From contig UQHB01000026.1 in the NCBI GenBank assembly GCA_900540735.1, positions 1 through 34,044 of the forward strand: DNA of 34,044 nt, read 5' to 3'. The DNA comes from an uncultured Megasphaera sp. (GTDB taxonomy: Bacteria; Bacillota; Negativicutes; Veillonellales; Megasphaeraceae). Below, piece after piece: positions 8,642 to 16,597 of the stretch (position 1 is the first letter of the stretch; the number at the start of each line of letters is the position of its first letter). The position numbers and the translations under genes were made by a program. The notes under the pieces were generated by a model. The model saw nothing but the letters and a program-made list of their open reading frames with translations. It had not been told where the DNA came from and ran no database searches.

Positions 8642-10802
8642 GTTTCAACACCTCTTTCTGCGCCATGCTTTCCGGCGTTGCCTTCCCTTGCATAGTGCTA
8701 TTAATAATGCCCATCTGCGTATTAAGCGGCAAATCGCTAATATTAGCACTAACGCGAGGAATCGACGCAACGGCAGCTTTCCCTTCGTAATCTGCTTTCT
8801 TAAGTGCCAACTGACTCTGTAATGCCTGTTCTGCGGCTTGCTGAGCTGTTTGTGCTTGCTGTTGTGCTGCTTGTGCCTGCTGTTGCTGTGCTTCTTGGCT
8901 ATCTGGGTCAAGCAAAATACCTTGCGTATTCTTGAGCCCCATTTCTTCAAGGAGTGCCGTGCCTGCAGAGTAGTATGACTTAGGCGTAGCAACACCAGCT
9001 TGCGATAAGACTGGATAAATCTTGCTCAGCAGGAGCATATACGATTGGATACGCGCTTCTTTTGTCCCTGCGCCGTTGCCGACGTTAATGACTAAATCGT
9101 AGTCAATGTCCATGTCTGCGTTATTAATAGATACTTCGGTGTCTTTATACCGGAACGTCTGGACAGCTTCGCCATATTTTTTGTTGAGCAGGATAATAAA
9201 ACGCACCATCGGCACGATCCAATTCTCTGCAAAGAGTCTAGCCACAAGTTTGATGCGCTTATCGGCCTGCCCTAAGATAGCGGTAATCCCTGTAGCTGTC
9301 TTGTTTAGGCTGTTGGCATCAAGGCCTTGATTATATTTCGTCGAGCCGGAGCGGTTTTGCACCTCTGACTCTGCGTAATTGACTAAATCCATAGTCATTG
9401 GCGAAACATTGCCTTGCGGTACAGGGTAAATCGCTTGTGATGGGTCATTGTTCGTCGGTACATATTCGTCGCCATTAAGAAGCGCATCAAAGTCCATAAT
9501 AGAGTTATAATTGACAAATTTCTGCGCTACATTAGTCTTGGCCACATTAATAATCAGTTGTTTAATCAGTGCTGTTTTTAAATCTTGCAGCCCTTCAACT
9601 TCCTCTGCTAAGCCTTTATCCGCAAAGATTTTACGGCATTCCCGGATAGCTCCCATCGCGAAAAACGGCGCAAGGTCAAACTCATTCGTCTGGATAGACA
9701 ATGGCGTATCACCGACACAATGGACAATAAGATGTTCATACACGCCGTCGTTGTTGTAGTCTACATCAACGTAACATTCAAAGAGTTCGACGTCCTTGCT
9801 GGCATTATCACCGTCGCTGGCTGTCATTTTCTTTTGATTGAGTTCGGGATTGTTGTATATATCCGCATTGGTACGCCTCGTATCTCCAGTGTTTTCAAGG
9901 GCTTTATCTACATCTTGATATACGCCTTCCTGTTCTTTACGTTTGAGATAGTCACCTTTGACGATTTTACGGTGCGCCACAAACTTACAGTTTTGCAAGT
10001 TATTTGCTTCCGGCGTAAAGCGTAGCTCAGTCGGTGGAATATACTCGACAACAGGATGATTAGCCGTTATTTTGACGTGGTCAAACTGGACTTCGTATAA
10101 GTCTGCCGCATCCTTTAAGGGTTTGACAGACTGTATCTCAATTTCACCGCTTAAGCTTGCTTGTGTCAGCATATACGCTGACGGCAAATCATTTATATCG
10201 AGCATCATCTTGTAGCGTTCCCTATCCTCATCGCGTTTCCAATACACCTTAGCTACGCCAAAATTAAGGCTTAATGCATCGTCTATGACGTCATTAATCA
10301 AGCTAGTGTAGTTATTCTTGCGCGTCAGCTGATATTCGATGAGCTGTTGAATTTTGGTTGCTGTATCGTCGTTTTGTATCGTACTGCCGGCAATCGTGAC
10401 AGGCGATTCGTTGCCGGTAAACACTTCAATCAAGCTAGGTTTCATCCATTCCACGACGTTATTAAAGTCCATGGAAATAAACTTTGACAACTCCGACAAA
10501 CGCGGCATTTTCTTTCTATACAAGTCCTGTTCTGCCTGTCTGAGCTGTTGACGCAATATAAGCTTGGGTTCGACAGTACTTTCATAGTAGTGATTCGATA
10601 CGCCAATACCATCTTTGACGCTCTTCATAATCTTCTCGATTTCATCCTTTTTGAGAGTTTTTAAGGATATAGGCTGTTCCGTCGGCTCAGCCTGTTGCAT
10701 CAGCCAGTCAGACACATTGATTGGTTGCGGCGCATCCCTGCCAAACAGTCCCCCTTGCCGTTCTTGCGCCGCCGCAAGGTTGTTATTAATATCGTCCATC
10801 AT
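8634..10802 (-). CDS. Portal protein, podovirus type
   Basis: A 722-residue protein forming the DNA-entry ring of the capsid. The N-terminal region carries the portal wing pattern (SKFISMDFNNVVEWMKPSL, then EVFTGNESPVTIAG), followed by clip and stem segments (PPTELRFTPEA; SGSTKYNQGLDANSLNKTA), as in the large P22/SU10-like portals. The last 110 residues are a Gln/Ala-rich helix (barrel-like extension). Two ATGs in tandem (10802 and 10799) follow GAGGTGAC; either could start. Length is typical for short-tailed phages and larger than siphophage portals. Confidence 0.85.
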   Translation of the reverse strand: MMDDINNNLAAAQERQGGLFGRDAPQPINVSDWLMQQAEPTEQPISLKTLKKDEIEKIMKSVKDGIGVSNHYYESTVEPKLILRQQLRQAEQDLYRKKMPRLSELSKFISMDFNNVVEWMKPSLIEVFTGNESPVTIAGSTIQNDDTATKIQQLIEYQLTRKNNYTSLINDVIDDALSLNFGVAKVYWKRDEDRERYKMMLDINDLPSAYMLTQASLSGEIEIQSVKPLKDAADLYEVQFDHVKITANHPVVEYIPPTELRFTPEANNLQNCKFVAHRKIVKGDYLKRKEQEGVYQDVDKALENTGDTRRTNADIYNNPELNQKKMTASDGDNASKDVELFECYVDVDYNNDGVYEHLIVHCVGDTPLSIQTNEFDLAPFFAMGAIRECRKIFADKGLAEEVEGLQDLKTALIKQLIINVAKTNVAQKFVNYNSIMDFDALLNGDEYVPTNNDPSQAIYPVPQGNVSPMTMDLVNYAESEVQNRSGSTKYNQGLDANSLNKTATGITAILGQADKRIKLVARLFAENWIVPMVRFIILLNKKYGEAVQTFRYKDTEVSINNADMDIDYDLVINVGNGAGTKEARIQSYMLLLSKIYPVLSQAGVATPKSYYSAGTALLEEMGLKNTQGILLDPDSQEAQQQQAQAAQQQAQTAQQAAEQALQSQLALKKADYEGKAAVASIPRVSANISDLPLNTQMGIINSTMQGKATPESMAQKEVLKRV

Positions 10803-10821
10803 GTCACCTCTTTAATAGCAA

Positions 10822-10849
10822 TAAAAAAGACACCACAATTTGTAGTGTC
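10822..10849 (-). terminator. Intrinsic terminator between tRNA and portal
   Basis: On the minus strand an 8-bp stem (GACACTAC / GTGGTGTC, one G-U pair) is followed by TTTTTTATT. It lies 5 bases beyond the tRNA CCA end and only about 20 bases before the portal start, so late transcription must read through it. Confidence 0.8.
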
Positions 10850-10854
10850 TTATG

Positions 10855-10930
10855 TGGTGGAAACGGCAGGATTTGAACCTGCGACGACGCGATTATAAGT
10901 CACGCATTCTAACCGCTGAATTACATTTCC
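10855..10930 (-). tRNA. tRNA-Ile, anticodon UAU, CCA encoded
   Basis: A complete 76-base cloverleaf on the minus strand: acceptor GGAAATG / CGTTTCC, D arm ATTC / GAAT, anticodon stem CGTGA / TCGCG with loop CTTATAA, five-base variable region, T arm GCAGG / CCTGC with loop TTCAAAT, discriminator A and genomic CCA. The loop puts TAT at positions 34-36, which decodes AUA (Ile). Bacteria normally read AUA with a lysidine-modified CAU tRNA, so this is a phage-type supplement. It sits between large terminase and portal in the late operon and is followed by a terminator. Confidence 0.93.
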
Positions 10931-11073
10931 ATGAGGGGGTACGTTAACCATACCGAGAATCGTGCGGCGGTGAACCGTTGCCCAGTGTTTTCCTGCCCTT
11001 ACCATGTCGAGGGAGGTGTAGTCATAGAAAGGAGGCGGTGGAGATGCCCTATCGCCTTCGGGTATTGCTCCGC

Positions 11074-12618
11074 CTACATGCTCCCATAACGCCGCATCCG
11101 TCCGGCAATCTTTTGCCGCCAGACATCGGCTTGTCCTCTGCTTTCTTTGTATAACTTAGCACATAAATACGCCAGACAGTCCATTAAATGGCTATACTCG
11201 TTCTTGTCCGGCTCGTCTAATGTGCGGCCGGCTACTACTTTGCGGTGATAACCGCCAGTGAAGGCCTCAATAATCATCGTGCATTTCGGGTCGATAAGCA
11301 GCATTGGTTGTCCGTCACTCGTCAACGTCGTAAGGTAATAGCGCACGGCCTCTTGTCGTCCTTGCTGGGTGAGTTCGCCCGGCTCGACCACAATGCCGTA
11401 TTCATCGCGTAGGAGTTCGTTTGCCGTCTTTTCATCGGCTTGTGAACGTTGATTCCCGGCCGGGTCGCCTACATAATTGACGTCATACCCAGCGTAATAA
11501 GTCTGTAACTCTGCCATTAACGCTTTAGCATGGTTCCGCATCCCGCAATCAAAGGACTGTAGCTCTGACAATAGGAGCAACTGCCCCTTGGCTGTAACTT
11601 GTCCAATAAGGGTGGCAGGTGTAAGCCCGTAGTCAAATCCGGCTTGTAAAGGCCGTCCTGCAATAGGATGTAACGGCTCTTTGGCGACATTACGCTCGTA
11701 ATTAAATTCGGGGTAGTACTTCGGTTCTGCCGATACGGTCCAGTTGATTTCATATTCTCGTTCCCACCCTTCGGTCGTCGTGCCTTTCTTTTCATTCCGC
11801 TTCCACTCTTCACTCCGTTTATTCGGGTCTGCTGTATAGTGGATACGCGCAATGTACACGCCGTTACGTTTGTATTCGTGTACGCCGGTCATGACGTCGT
11901 GCGGTTCGATTTCATCATCCGGCTCGTCGTCATTAAGCTTACCAGTCACAAGCTGGCAAAAGAAACCGGGATTGGCCGACGAATCAATAAAGATTTTCCC
12001 ACCGCCTTCGATGGTAGGCCGCAGGGAATTCCATGTCGCCGCTGCAAAGTCCCAGAACGCCATTTCAGTACAATAGACGATAGATGCCGTGTACTGTCGT
12101 AGCTGGTCAGCCCCTTCCGCCACGGCTCTAAACTCTACGCCATTGCTGAATTTGATGTAGTCATACCCCATCTTAGAGCGTGTCTTGCGCTCAATGGACG
12201 GCCAAACATGCGACGTAGGGAGGTGCTCATACATAAAAAGTAAACGACTGTCACCGAGGAGATACGCCGAGTCATCGTACTTTTTAGATTGCACGAATAT
12301 GGATAGATTCTTGCCAAACATGGCGTAATACAAGAGATTAGCCAGGCACCGCCATGTCATCATCATACGGCGCGACTTTGGGAAGGCTGTTACCTGCTCA
12401 TTATGTATCAGCTCGTCGACACGAGCCAGATACGGGAGCCGTGGAAACTTGGCTACTTCCCCTTCCTTGGCTTCGTTGACGGTGTAACAGCAATCTTGTA
12501 TCCACTCCGTCGGGTTCTGCTTCCACAATTTCCATTCCAACAGCCGCATCAGCTCTAACTTGTCTTGCGTGGTTGTAGTTGTCTTTTTAGTTTTATGCAC
12601 TATTTTTGTGGCATTCAT
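11074..12618 (-). CDS. Terminase large subunit
   Basis: The 514-residue DNA-packaging motor. N-terminal ATPase: Walker-A-like FPKSRRMMMTW at residues 79-89, Walker B with catalytic Glu in IVYCTEMAFWD (E185), and coupling motif IDSSANP (211-217). C-terminal RNase-H-like nuclease: acidic residues in GFDYG (D329), SELQS (E352), YVGDPAG (D385) and HLMD (D480). It cuts concatemeric DNA and pumps it into the procapsid with the portal. Ribosome site GGCGGGA precedes the ATG. Small terminase is directly upstream. The 140 bases between its end and the tRNA hold no convincing gene. Confidence 0.93.
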   Translation of the reverse strand: MNATKIVHKTKKTTTTTQDKLELMRLLEWKLWKQNPTEWIQDCCYTVNEAKEGEVAKFPRLPYLARVDELIHNEQVTAFPKSRRMMMTWRCLANLLYYAMFGKNLSIFVQSKKYDDSAYLLGDSRLLFMYEHLPTSHVWPSIERKTRSKMGYDYIKFSNGVEFRAVAEGADQLRQYTASIVYCTEMAFWDFAAATWNSLRPTIEGGGKIFIDSSANPGFFCQLVTGKLNDDEPDDEIEPHDVMTGVHEYKRNGVYIARIHYTADPNKRSEEWKRNEKKGTTTEGWEREYEINWTVSAEPKYYPEFNYERNVAKEPLHPIAGRPLQAGFDYGLTPATLIGQVTAKGQLLLLSELQSFDCGMRNHAKALMAELQTYYAGYDVNYVGDPAGNQRSQADEKTANELLRDEYGIVVEPGELTQQGRQEAVRYYLTTLTSDGQPMLLIDPKCTMIIEAFTGGYHRKVVAGRTLDEPDKNEYSHLMDCLAYLCAKLYKESRGQADVWRQKIAGRMRRYGSM

Positions 12619-12656
12619 AGAATCATTCCCGCCTTTGGAGAGTCAAGACTGCATAA

Positions 12657-13150
12657 TTACTTAAGTTTGCTCTCTAGCTCCTTGATACGCTTGTCAAGGT
12701 CGGCATCTGCAATCTGCTGAATATTAATGACGCCGCCGTCTTTGCCAGTGATTTCCTGTTCAATTTTATCGCGCAATCATCTTTCATACGATTTTTCAGC
12801 CAGAATTTTTGCGACATTGGTTCGGGTTTTATCCAGCGTTTACGCCTAGCCACCGTGACCATTTCTCCATTCTCGTCACGCTTTTGGTCTTCTTCCCACA
12901 CATAATAACCGGTGCCAGAACGTTGCGCGGCCTCTTCGACCTCAAAGTCATATACACGTTTTTTCTTTTTTACGGCCTCCGACAACTCCGGGAATCTTTT
13001 CATCCATTCGTAGAATGTAGACGGAGCAATATTCATCTTGTCTTCATCTTTAGCTATCTGCTCGTTAGTAAAACCATGTCTAGCCCAACCACGTAATAGC
13101 GTCAATCCTTCTTCCGTAAGCCAATATTCGTATTTACCCGGTCGAGCCAT
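12657..13150 (-). pseudogene. Terminase small subunit, frameshifted near the C terminus
   Basis: The frame from 13150 (ribosome site AGAGGTG) encodes the typical DNA-recognition subunit: YWLTEEGLTLLRGWARHGFT, the HTH-like STFYEWMKRFPELSEA (about residues 43-58), and FWLKNRMKDD. After D124 it shifts: the read frame ends in an unrelated tail at 12674, while the alternative frame continues WRDKIEQEITGKDGG... IADADLDKRIKELESKL and stops at 12657. Adding one C next to position 12774 on the plus strand restores this family-like end. So either a one-base deletion or a sequence error. Role: binds phage DNA and starts packaging with the large subunit. Confidence 0.8.
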
Positions 13151-13249
13151 AAAATCACCTCTTTCTACGTGCCGATTTAAGCCATTTTATTTAGGCTGTC
13201 CATATAATTACACCTTCTGATTTTATCCAATCAATAACAAACGTTATTT

Positions 13250-13374
13250 CTATGGTCCAAACCATGACAATGGCTTAGATTTAATTAGTTTTTGTACTTC
13301 CGTTTCTAACACATTCTTTGCTAAATACGTGATCCCGGGAGCGGTAAGCCTCTTATATCATCTTCTTTTTCCAC
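13250..13374 (-). pseudogene. Small gene split by a one-base frameshift
   Basis: A GTG at 13374 with ribosome site GAGGTGAG opens MEKEDDIRGLPLPG and then shifts out of frame near 13336. With one extra C in the plus-strand C-run there, the frame continues ITYLAKNVLETEVQKLIKS and ends PLSWFGP at a TAG (13250), giving about 41 residues. I do not recognise the product. It lies immediately upstream of small terminase, just after a terminator, and would be the first gene of the late operon. Confidence 0.5.
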
Positions 13375-13397
13375 GTTCTCACCTCTCATTTCAGGCA

Positions 13398-13431
13398 TAA
13401 AAAATACACCCACCAATTTGATGAGTGTATT
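13398..13431 (-). terminator. Intrinsic terminator ahead of the late genes
   Basis: On the minus strand AATACACTCA pairs with TGGGTGTATT (with a G-U pair), followed by TTTTTTATG. It lies downstream of the toxin-antitoxin pair and of a promoter at 13496-13501, and directly before the first late gene. Confidence 0.75.
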
Positions 13432-13495
13432 CTTTATTCAACTGTTCTTCGCTTTAAGGAGTATTACTGTGTCTTACCTAAAATCTTACACTACT

Positions 13496-13501
13496 ATTAT
13501 A
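13496..13501 (-). promoter_or_regulatory. Candidate promoter (-10) feeding a short leader RNA
   Basis: On the minus strand TGTGGTATAAT gives a perfect -10 hexamer with an upstream TG; no good -35 is visible. Transcription would begin near 13488 and meet the terminator at 13398-13431 after about 90 bases with no open frame, then enter the late genes only on read-through. Confidence 0.45.
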
Positions 13502-13540
13502 CCACAGATTTTGCGCTGTTATTCCCGAATTAAGAGAAAG

Positions 13541-13804
13541 TTATTTGTCTCTATAATGAGAACCGCATTGCACGATTTTTATAATATCACCATCAATACG
13601 ATATACAATACGGTTCGCAGCATCAATTCTGCGACTCCAGTACGAAGATAAATCTCCCACTAATGGCTCAGGCTTCCCGATGCCTTCGTATCCATTGCGG
13701 TCAATATCTTCAATCAGTTTGATGATCCGCTTTAAGGTCTTCTTGTCTTGCTTCGTCCAATAGATAAAATCTTCCCACGCTTCATCAGTCCACGCCTTTA
13801 GCAT
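13541..13804 (-). CDS. yoeB: YoeB-family mRNA interferase toxin
   Basis: An 87-residue toxin of the Txe/YoeB family, which cleaves mRNA in the ribosomal A site. Family signatures: WTDEAWEDFIYW, DKKTLKRIIKLIEDI, GIGKPEPLVGDLSSYWSRRI. The catalytic set of E. coli YoeB is present at the same numbers: E46, R65, H83 and Y84. Its start overlaps the antitoxin gene by 20 bases, the usual translational coupling. Together they form a plasmid/prophage maintenance module placed between the early and late genes; it is likely autorepressed by the complex. Confidence 0.93.
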   Translation of the reverse strand: MLKAWTDEAWEDFIYWTKQDKKTLKRIIKLIEDIDRNGYEGIGKPEPLVGDLSSYWSRRIDAANRIVYRIDGDIIKIVQCGSHYRDK

Positions 13805-14045
13805 CTGTCACCTCATGAATCGTGCCGCCAGTTGCTTCCATTTGTGCTATAGAGCGGCGTAATCTTGCCATATTTTCTTTAGAGTAAAATGGGTCAGCAG
13901 ATACTTCAAAAGGGATACGGCGTTCTCTTCCCAACTTTTTGAGATAAATCGTAATAGCCGTCGACATGGATAAGCCTAAGTCAGCACAAACCTGTTCAGC
14001 ACTGCGTTTTACATCGTCATCTACACGTAAGCTAATTTGTGCCAT
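13785..14045 (-). CDS. RelB/DinJ-family antitoxin
   Basis: An 86-residue antitoxin with an N-terminal ribbon-helix-helix (AQISLRVDDDVKRSAEQVCADLGLSMSTAI, quoted in part only as ISLRVDDDVK and GLSMSTAITIYLKK), then a toxin-binding tail. This N terminus is the DinJ type, whereas the partner is YoeB (classically paired with a YefM/Phd antitoxin), a mix that is common in Firmicutes. Ribosome site AAAGGAGCTGAT precedes the ATG. It should neutralise the toxin and repress the pair's promoter. Confidence 0.9.
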   Translation of the reverse strand: MAQISLRVDDDVKRSAEQVCADLGLSMSTAITIYLKKLGRERRIPFEVSADPFYSKENMARLRRSIAQMEATGGTIHEVTDAKGVD

Positions 14046-14106
14046 AATATCAGCTCCTTTCTATTAATATTATAGCATTTTTATAGCTAATGTATAGTAT
14101 TTTACC

Positions 14107-14558
14107 TTAAAATACACGAATTAAATTTATCTGACACGCTGCGGCAATTGCAAAGTTCCGTGCATCCGTAAGCATAGCATAATATACGGTACGGCTAATA
14201 TGTACCTTTTCATTGATGTCATTGTACGTCTTGCCTTGATAGCGCATTTTTACGGCTTTGCGCTGCAAATCATCAAGATTATTATACGTTGCATCAATCA
14301 CAGCTAACCACTTTTCAGGATGACGCACAACTACGCCATCAAACAACGTCACGGATTTTATAGGTGTAATGCCCTTGATAGCATTAATAGCAGTTGGGTC
14401 GCTCACAAAAGCATGTCCACCACCCCCAGTATGCCCACCATTCCCACAGTCTTGCCGTAATCTGATACAGCCTTGCGGATTTCCCTTTCTCGATAAAACA
14501 TACTCTCTATCTTACGTATCGTTGTGTCTAAACTTGTACGCTGCCCTTTTATATACAC
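14107..14558 (-). pseudogene. Late-regulator-like (ArpU/sigma-like HTH) gene split by a frameshift
   Basis: Two overlapping frames make one protein of about 150 residues. The 5' part, from a GTG at 14558 with ribosome site AAGGAAGGTGA, reads GQRTSLDTTIRKIESMFYR...VSDYGK; the 3' part reads CGNGGHTGGGGHAFVSDPTA... then a C-terminal HTH (LQRKAVKMRYQGKTYNDINE, HISRTVYYAML). Adding one C near 14450 on the plus strand joins them. This layout (N-terminal helix, Gly/His linker, sigma-like HTH) matches the ArpU-type positive regulators at the end of early operons in Firmicute phages. As read, only the HTH half with an ATG at 14403-14406 could be made. Confidence 0.65.
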
Positions 14559-14630
14559 TGGTTTCACCTTCCTTTTATACGCACTAAAGAGAGACATAGC
14601 ATTATGCCTCTCTGAGTTGTAAAGAATCTT

Positions 14631-15182
14631 TTACCACTGAATAGCAAAACCACCGACATTGCTAGCAACCTTGTAGCCGCTTTCATCTAAAATGAGTTCG
14701 GCTTCAATGTTAAGATTTTCGTAGGAACTCTTATCAACCATTGTGTATCGCTCACCTTTATCGCAAGCAAGCTCAATTTCTCTGTTGATGTATTTCATGT
14801 ATTTTTGTAAATCGCCTTTTTTCTCTTTCTCTATCATCATTAAAACCCTTTCTCTTGCCTGATTGGTTGTTATTAAATCGTATTTTGGTGCTTCTTTCTG
14901 ATTCCCTTCGCCTTCGTCATAAGTCTTGACAAAAATATCTGGCTTGCAAGGATAATATTCACCGTTGATGCCGCGAATAATGTAATCACCGGGGCTTGCT
15001 TTCATGTCGCCTTCGAGGGTTTTAATCACGATGCTCCAATCATTTTTCCGGCCATCTAAGTAATTATTGCAAACCCTTCCCAGTGATTTTCCTGCAAACT
15101 TTTCTACATCATCAAAATTATGCCCGGTAAACTGTATTGCCTCTACGGTTACGGGCTTTTTCGTATACTGTTTGAATGTCAT
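14631..15182 (-). CDS. Conserved phage protein of early operon
   Basis: A 183-residue protein. Residues 1-95 contain a family widespread in phages and recognised by YTKKPVTVEAIQFTG, IKTLEGDMKASPGDYIIRG and GEYYPCKPDIFVKTY; its function is unknown. The C-terminal 85 residues (helical, KYMKYINREIELACDKGER then a short beta hairpin) are not part of that family and look like an added domain. Ribosome site GGGAGG. It abuts dUTPase (2-base gap). Confidence 0.75.
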   Translation of the reverse strand: MTFKQYTKKPVTVEAIQFTGHNFDDVEKFAGKSLGRVCNNYLDGRKNDWSIVIKTLEGDMKASPGDYIIRGINGEYYPCKPDIFVKTYDEGEGNQKEAPKYDLITTNQARERVLMMIEKEKKGDLQKYMKYINREIELACDKGERYTMVDKSSYENLNIEAELILDESGYKVASNVGGFAIQW

Positions 15183-15184
15183 TC

Positions 15185-15634
15185 CTAAAACCTCCCTGTA
15201 CTACCAAAACCGCCGTCGCTTCTGCCTGTACGACTAAGCCGGTCAACCTCTTTCCACGTTACTGGCTCATTCTTTTGTATCAGCCCTTGCACAATTCGTT
15301 CACCTTTTTCGATGACCTCTGGTGTATCACCAATATTGTCAAACATAGCAATGATTTCACCGCGGTAGCCACTGTCTACGATGCCAGTGCCATTGGAGAG
15401 CCGTAAATGCCGTTTCTTTGCGCAACCACTACGGATAAATAACTCTAAATGGTATCCTTCTGGCACCTCAAAGGCTAGTCCTGTACGGACACGATAGGCC
15501 TTTTCGTGCGGCTGTATAACCACCTTTTCCGGAGCATAAAAATCAAAGCAAGCATCGTCTTCATGCATGACGCTCGGTAATTTAATATCTGCTTCATTTA
15601 AATCATCAAGTACTTTCTTTACACGTATTTCCAT
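15185..15634 (-). CDS. dut: dUTP diphosphatase
   Basis: A 149-residue trimeric dUTPase that converts dUTP to dUMP and diphosphate and keeps uracil out of phage DNA. All five motifs are visible: DACFDFYA (1), RSGCA (2), GIVDSGYRGEI (3), ERIVQGLIQ (4) and GGFGSTGRF (5). I prefer the ATG at 15634, 11 bases after GAAAGG, to a GTG at 15646. The start overlaps the end of a 56-residue Cys-rich gene. Confidence 0.95.
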   Translation of the reverse strand: MEIRVKKVLDDLNEADIKLPSVMHEDDACFDFYAPEKVVIQPHEKAYRVRTGLAFEVPEGYHLELFIRSGCAKKRHLRLSNGTGIVDSGYRGEIIAMFDNIGDTPEVIEKGERIVQGLIQKNEPVTWKEVDRLSRTGRSDGGFGSTGRF

Positions 15635-15639
15635 GGTAT

Positions 15640-15810
15640 TTACCACCTTTCATATTTATCACACTCAAACGGTTCTGCTACGATTGGTTCCGTGTCGCCA
15701 TTACGTTTTAGCGTCCGTTTCGCCATTTCCGCAGCAGAAACGCTTTTCCCACAAATGATATACATCTTGCAATCTTTGCGGTTGCAAAACGTTGTATTCA
15801 AATATGCCAT
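15640..15810 (-). CDS. Cys-rich small phage protein
   Basis: A 56-residue protein (MAYLNTTFCNRKDCKMYIIC...) starting at the ATG at 15810 after AAAGGAGTGAAAAGGT. Cysteines at residues 9, 14, 20 and 49 suggest metal binding. The C-terminal FECDKYERW is typical of small phage proteins that accompany dUTPase or RusA genes. Function unknown. It ends across the start region of dut. Confidence 0.7.
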   Translation of the reverse strand: MAYLNTTFCNRKDCKMYIICGKSVSAAEMAKRTLKRNGDTEPIVAEPFECDKYERW

Positions 15811-15824
15811 ACCTTTTCACTCCT

Positions 15825-16274
15825 TTAAGGTTCGTACATGCCGTCCTTTACTCGCTTAGTAATATACGGATCCAGTTGATACGCTAGGCTATTCACATCC
15901 ATTATTTCACGGACAACAATCTCAGCCCGTGGATTTTTCTTGTCTATGCCTTTAATACCCGACATATCCGATATTTGCACAACGAGCCTGTCATTATCAA
16001 TGATGCAAGCTTTTTCCAGTATATCCGCCGTTGCTTGTATCAAGCCTATTAAATCAGGCCAACCAACACGGTTTTCCATGTAATACGCCACGTCCAATAC
16101 TACAGGCCGTATAATGGGCATTTCTGGTCTGCGTTGATATACCATCTGGTCTAGTGCGTCCTTTTCATAATCTCGGTACGCTTTAGACTGTAATAGCCCA
16201 TTACGTGTCTTGACCATGCCGTTTTTCTTAGTAATAGGTCGTCCGTATATGGTGTAAGTCCAGATATGCTTCAT
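15825..16274 (-). CDS. rusA: RusA-family Holliday junction resolvase
   Basis: A 149-residue endonuclease that resolves recombination junctions. Family features: N-terminal GRPITKKNGM, central WPDLIGLIQATADILEKA with the catalytic Asp cluster (D74, D85), and IIDNDRLV (D93, D95). The C terminus is longer by about 25 residues than E. coli RusA. Its start overlaps the upstream membrane gene. It fits with the RecT/exonuclease system to process replication and recombination intermediates before packaging. Confidence 0.88.
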   Translation of the reverse strand: MKHIWTYTIYGRPITKKNGMVKTRNGLLQSKAYRDYEKDALDQMVYQRRPEMPIIRPVVLDVAYYMENRVGWPDLIGLIQATADILEKACIIDNDRLVVQISDMSGIKGIDKKNPRAEIVVREIMDVNSLAYQLDPYITKRVKDGMYEP

Positions 16275-16591
16275 TTTCTTGTGTGTCTCCTAATATCTAT
16301 GGTAAGTGCTACAAGAGTTAATACCAACAACAAGACGGCAATTCCAAACGCGGCCAATGAAATCAACCACAAGGGAAGGGAATAAAATACCCAAACACCA
16401 CCGGTTACTAATGCAAACGCCATCATTAGCCATCCCCAAAACCATAGAACCGCTAAAACACTATTTGCATTATATCTAAGTTCAGGAATATTAGGGAATT
16501 TATTAAATACGATGGCTATGATAAATATTGTTGTAAACAAGTAAAGCATAAACCATCCTTGATTTTCACTCAGCCATTCAATAAATGTCAT
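16271..16591 (-). CDS. Small membrane protein, three helices
   Basis: A 106-residue protein with hydrophobic segments at about residues 13-30, 43-68 and 72-98, ending in basic DIRRHTRK, so the C terminus is probably cytoplasmic. No family recognised. Ribosome site GGAGGTAAG. Its last codons overlap the RusA start. It might act on the host envelope, but nothing in the sequence shows that. Confidence 0.65.
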   Translation of the reverse strand: MTFIEWLSENQGWFMLYLFTTIFIIAIVFNKFPNIPELRYNANSVLAVLWFWGWLMMAFALVTGGVWVFYSLPLWLISLAAFGIAVLLLVLTLVALTIDIRRHTRK

Positions 16592-16597
16592 TCTTTC

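Noticed and set aside
10849..11010. A minus-strand frame running through the tRNA (ends AGSNPAVSTT)
   Set aside because: The ending is the usual false translation of a tRNA T arm; no ribosome site.
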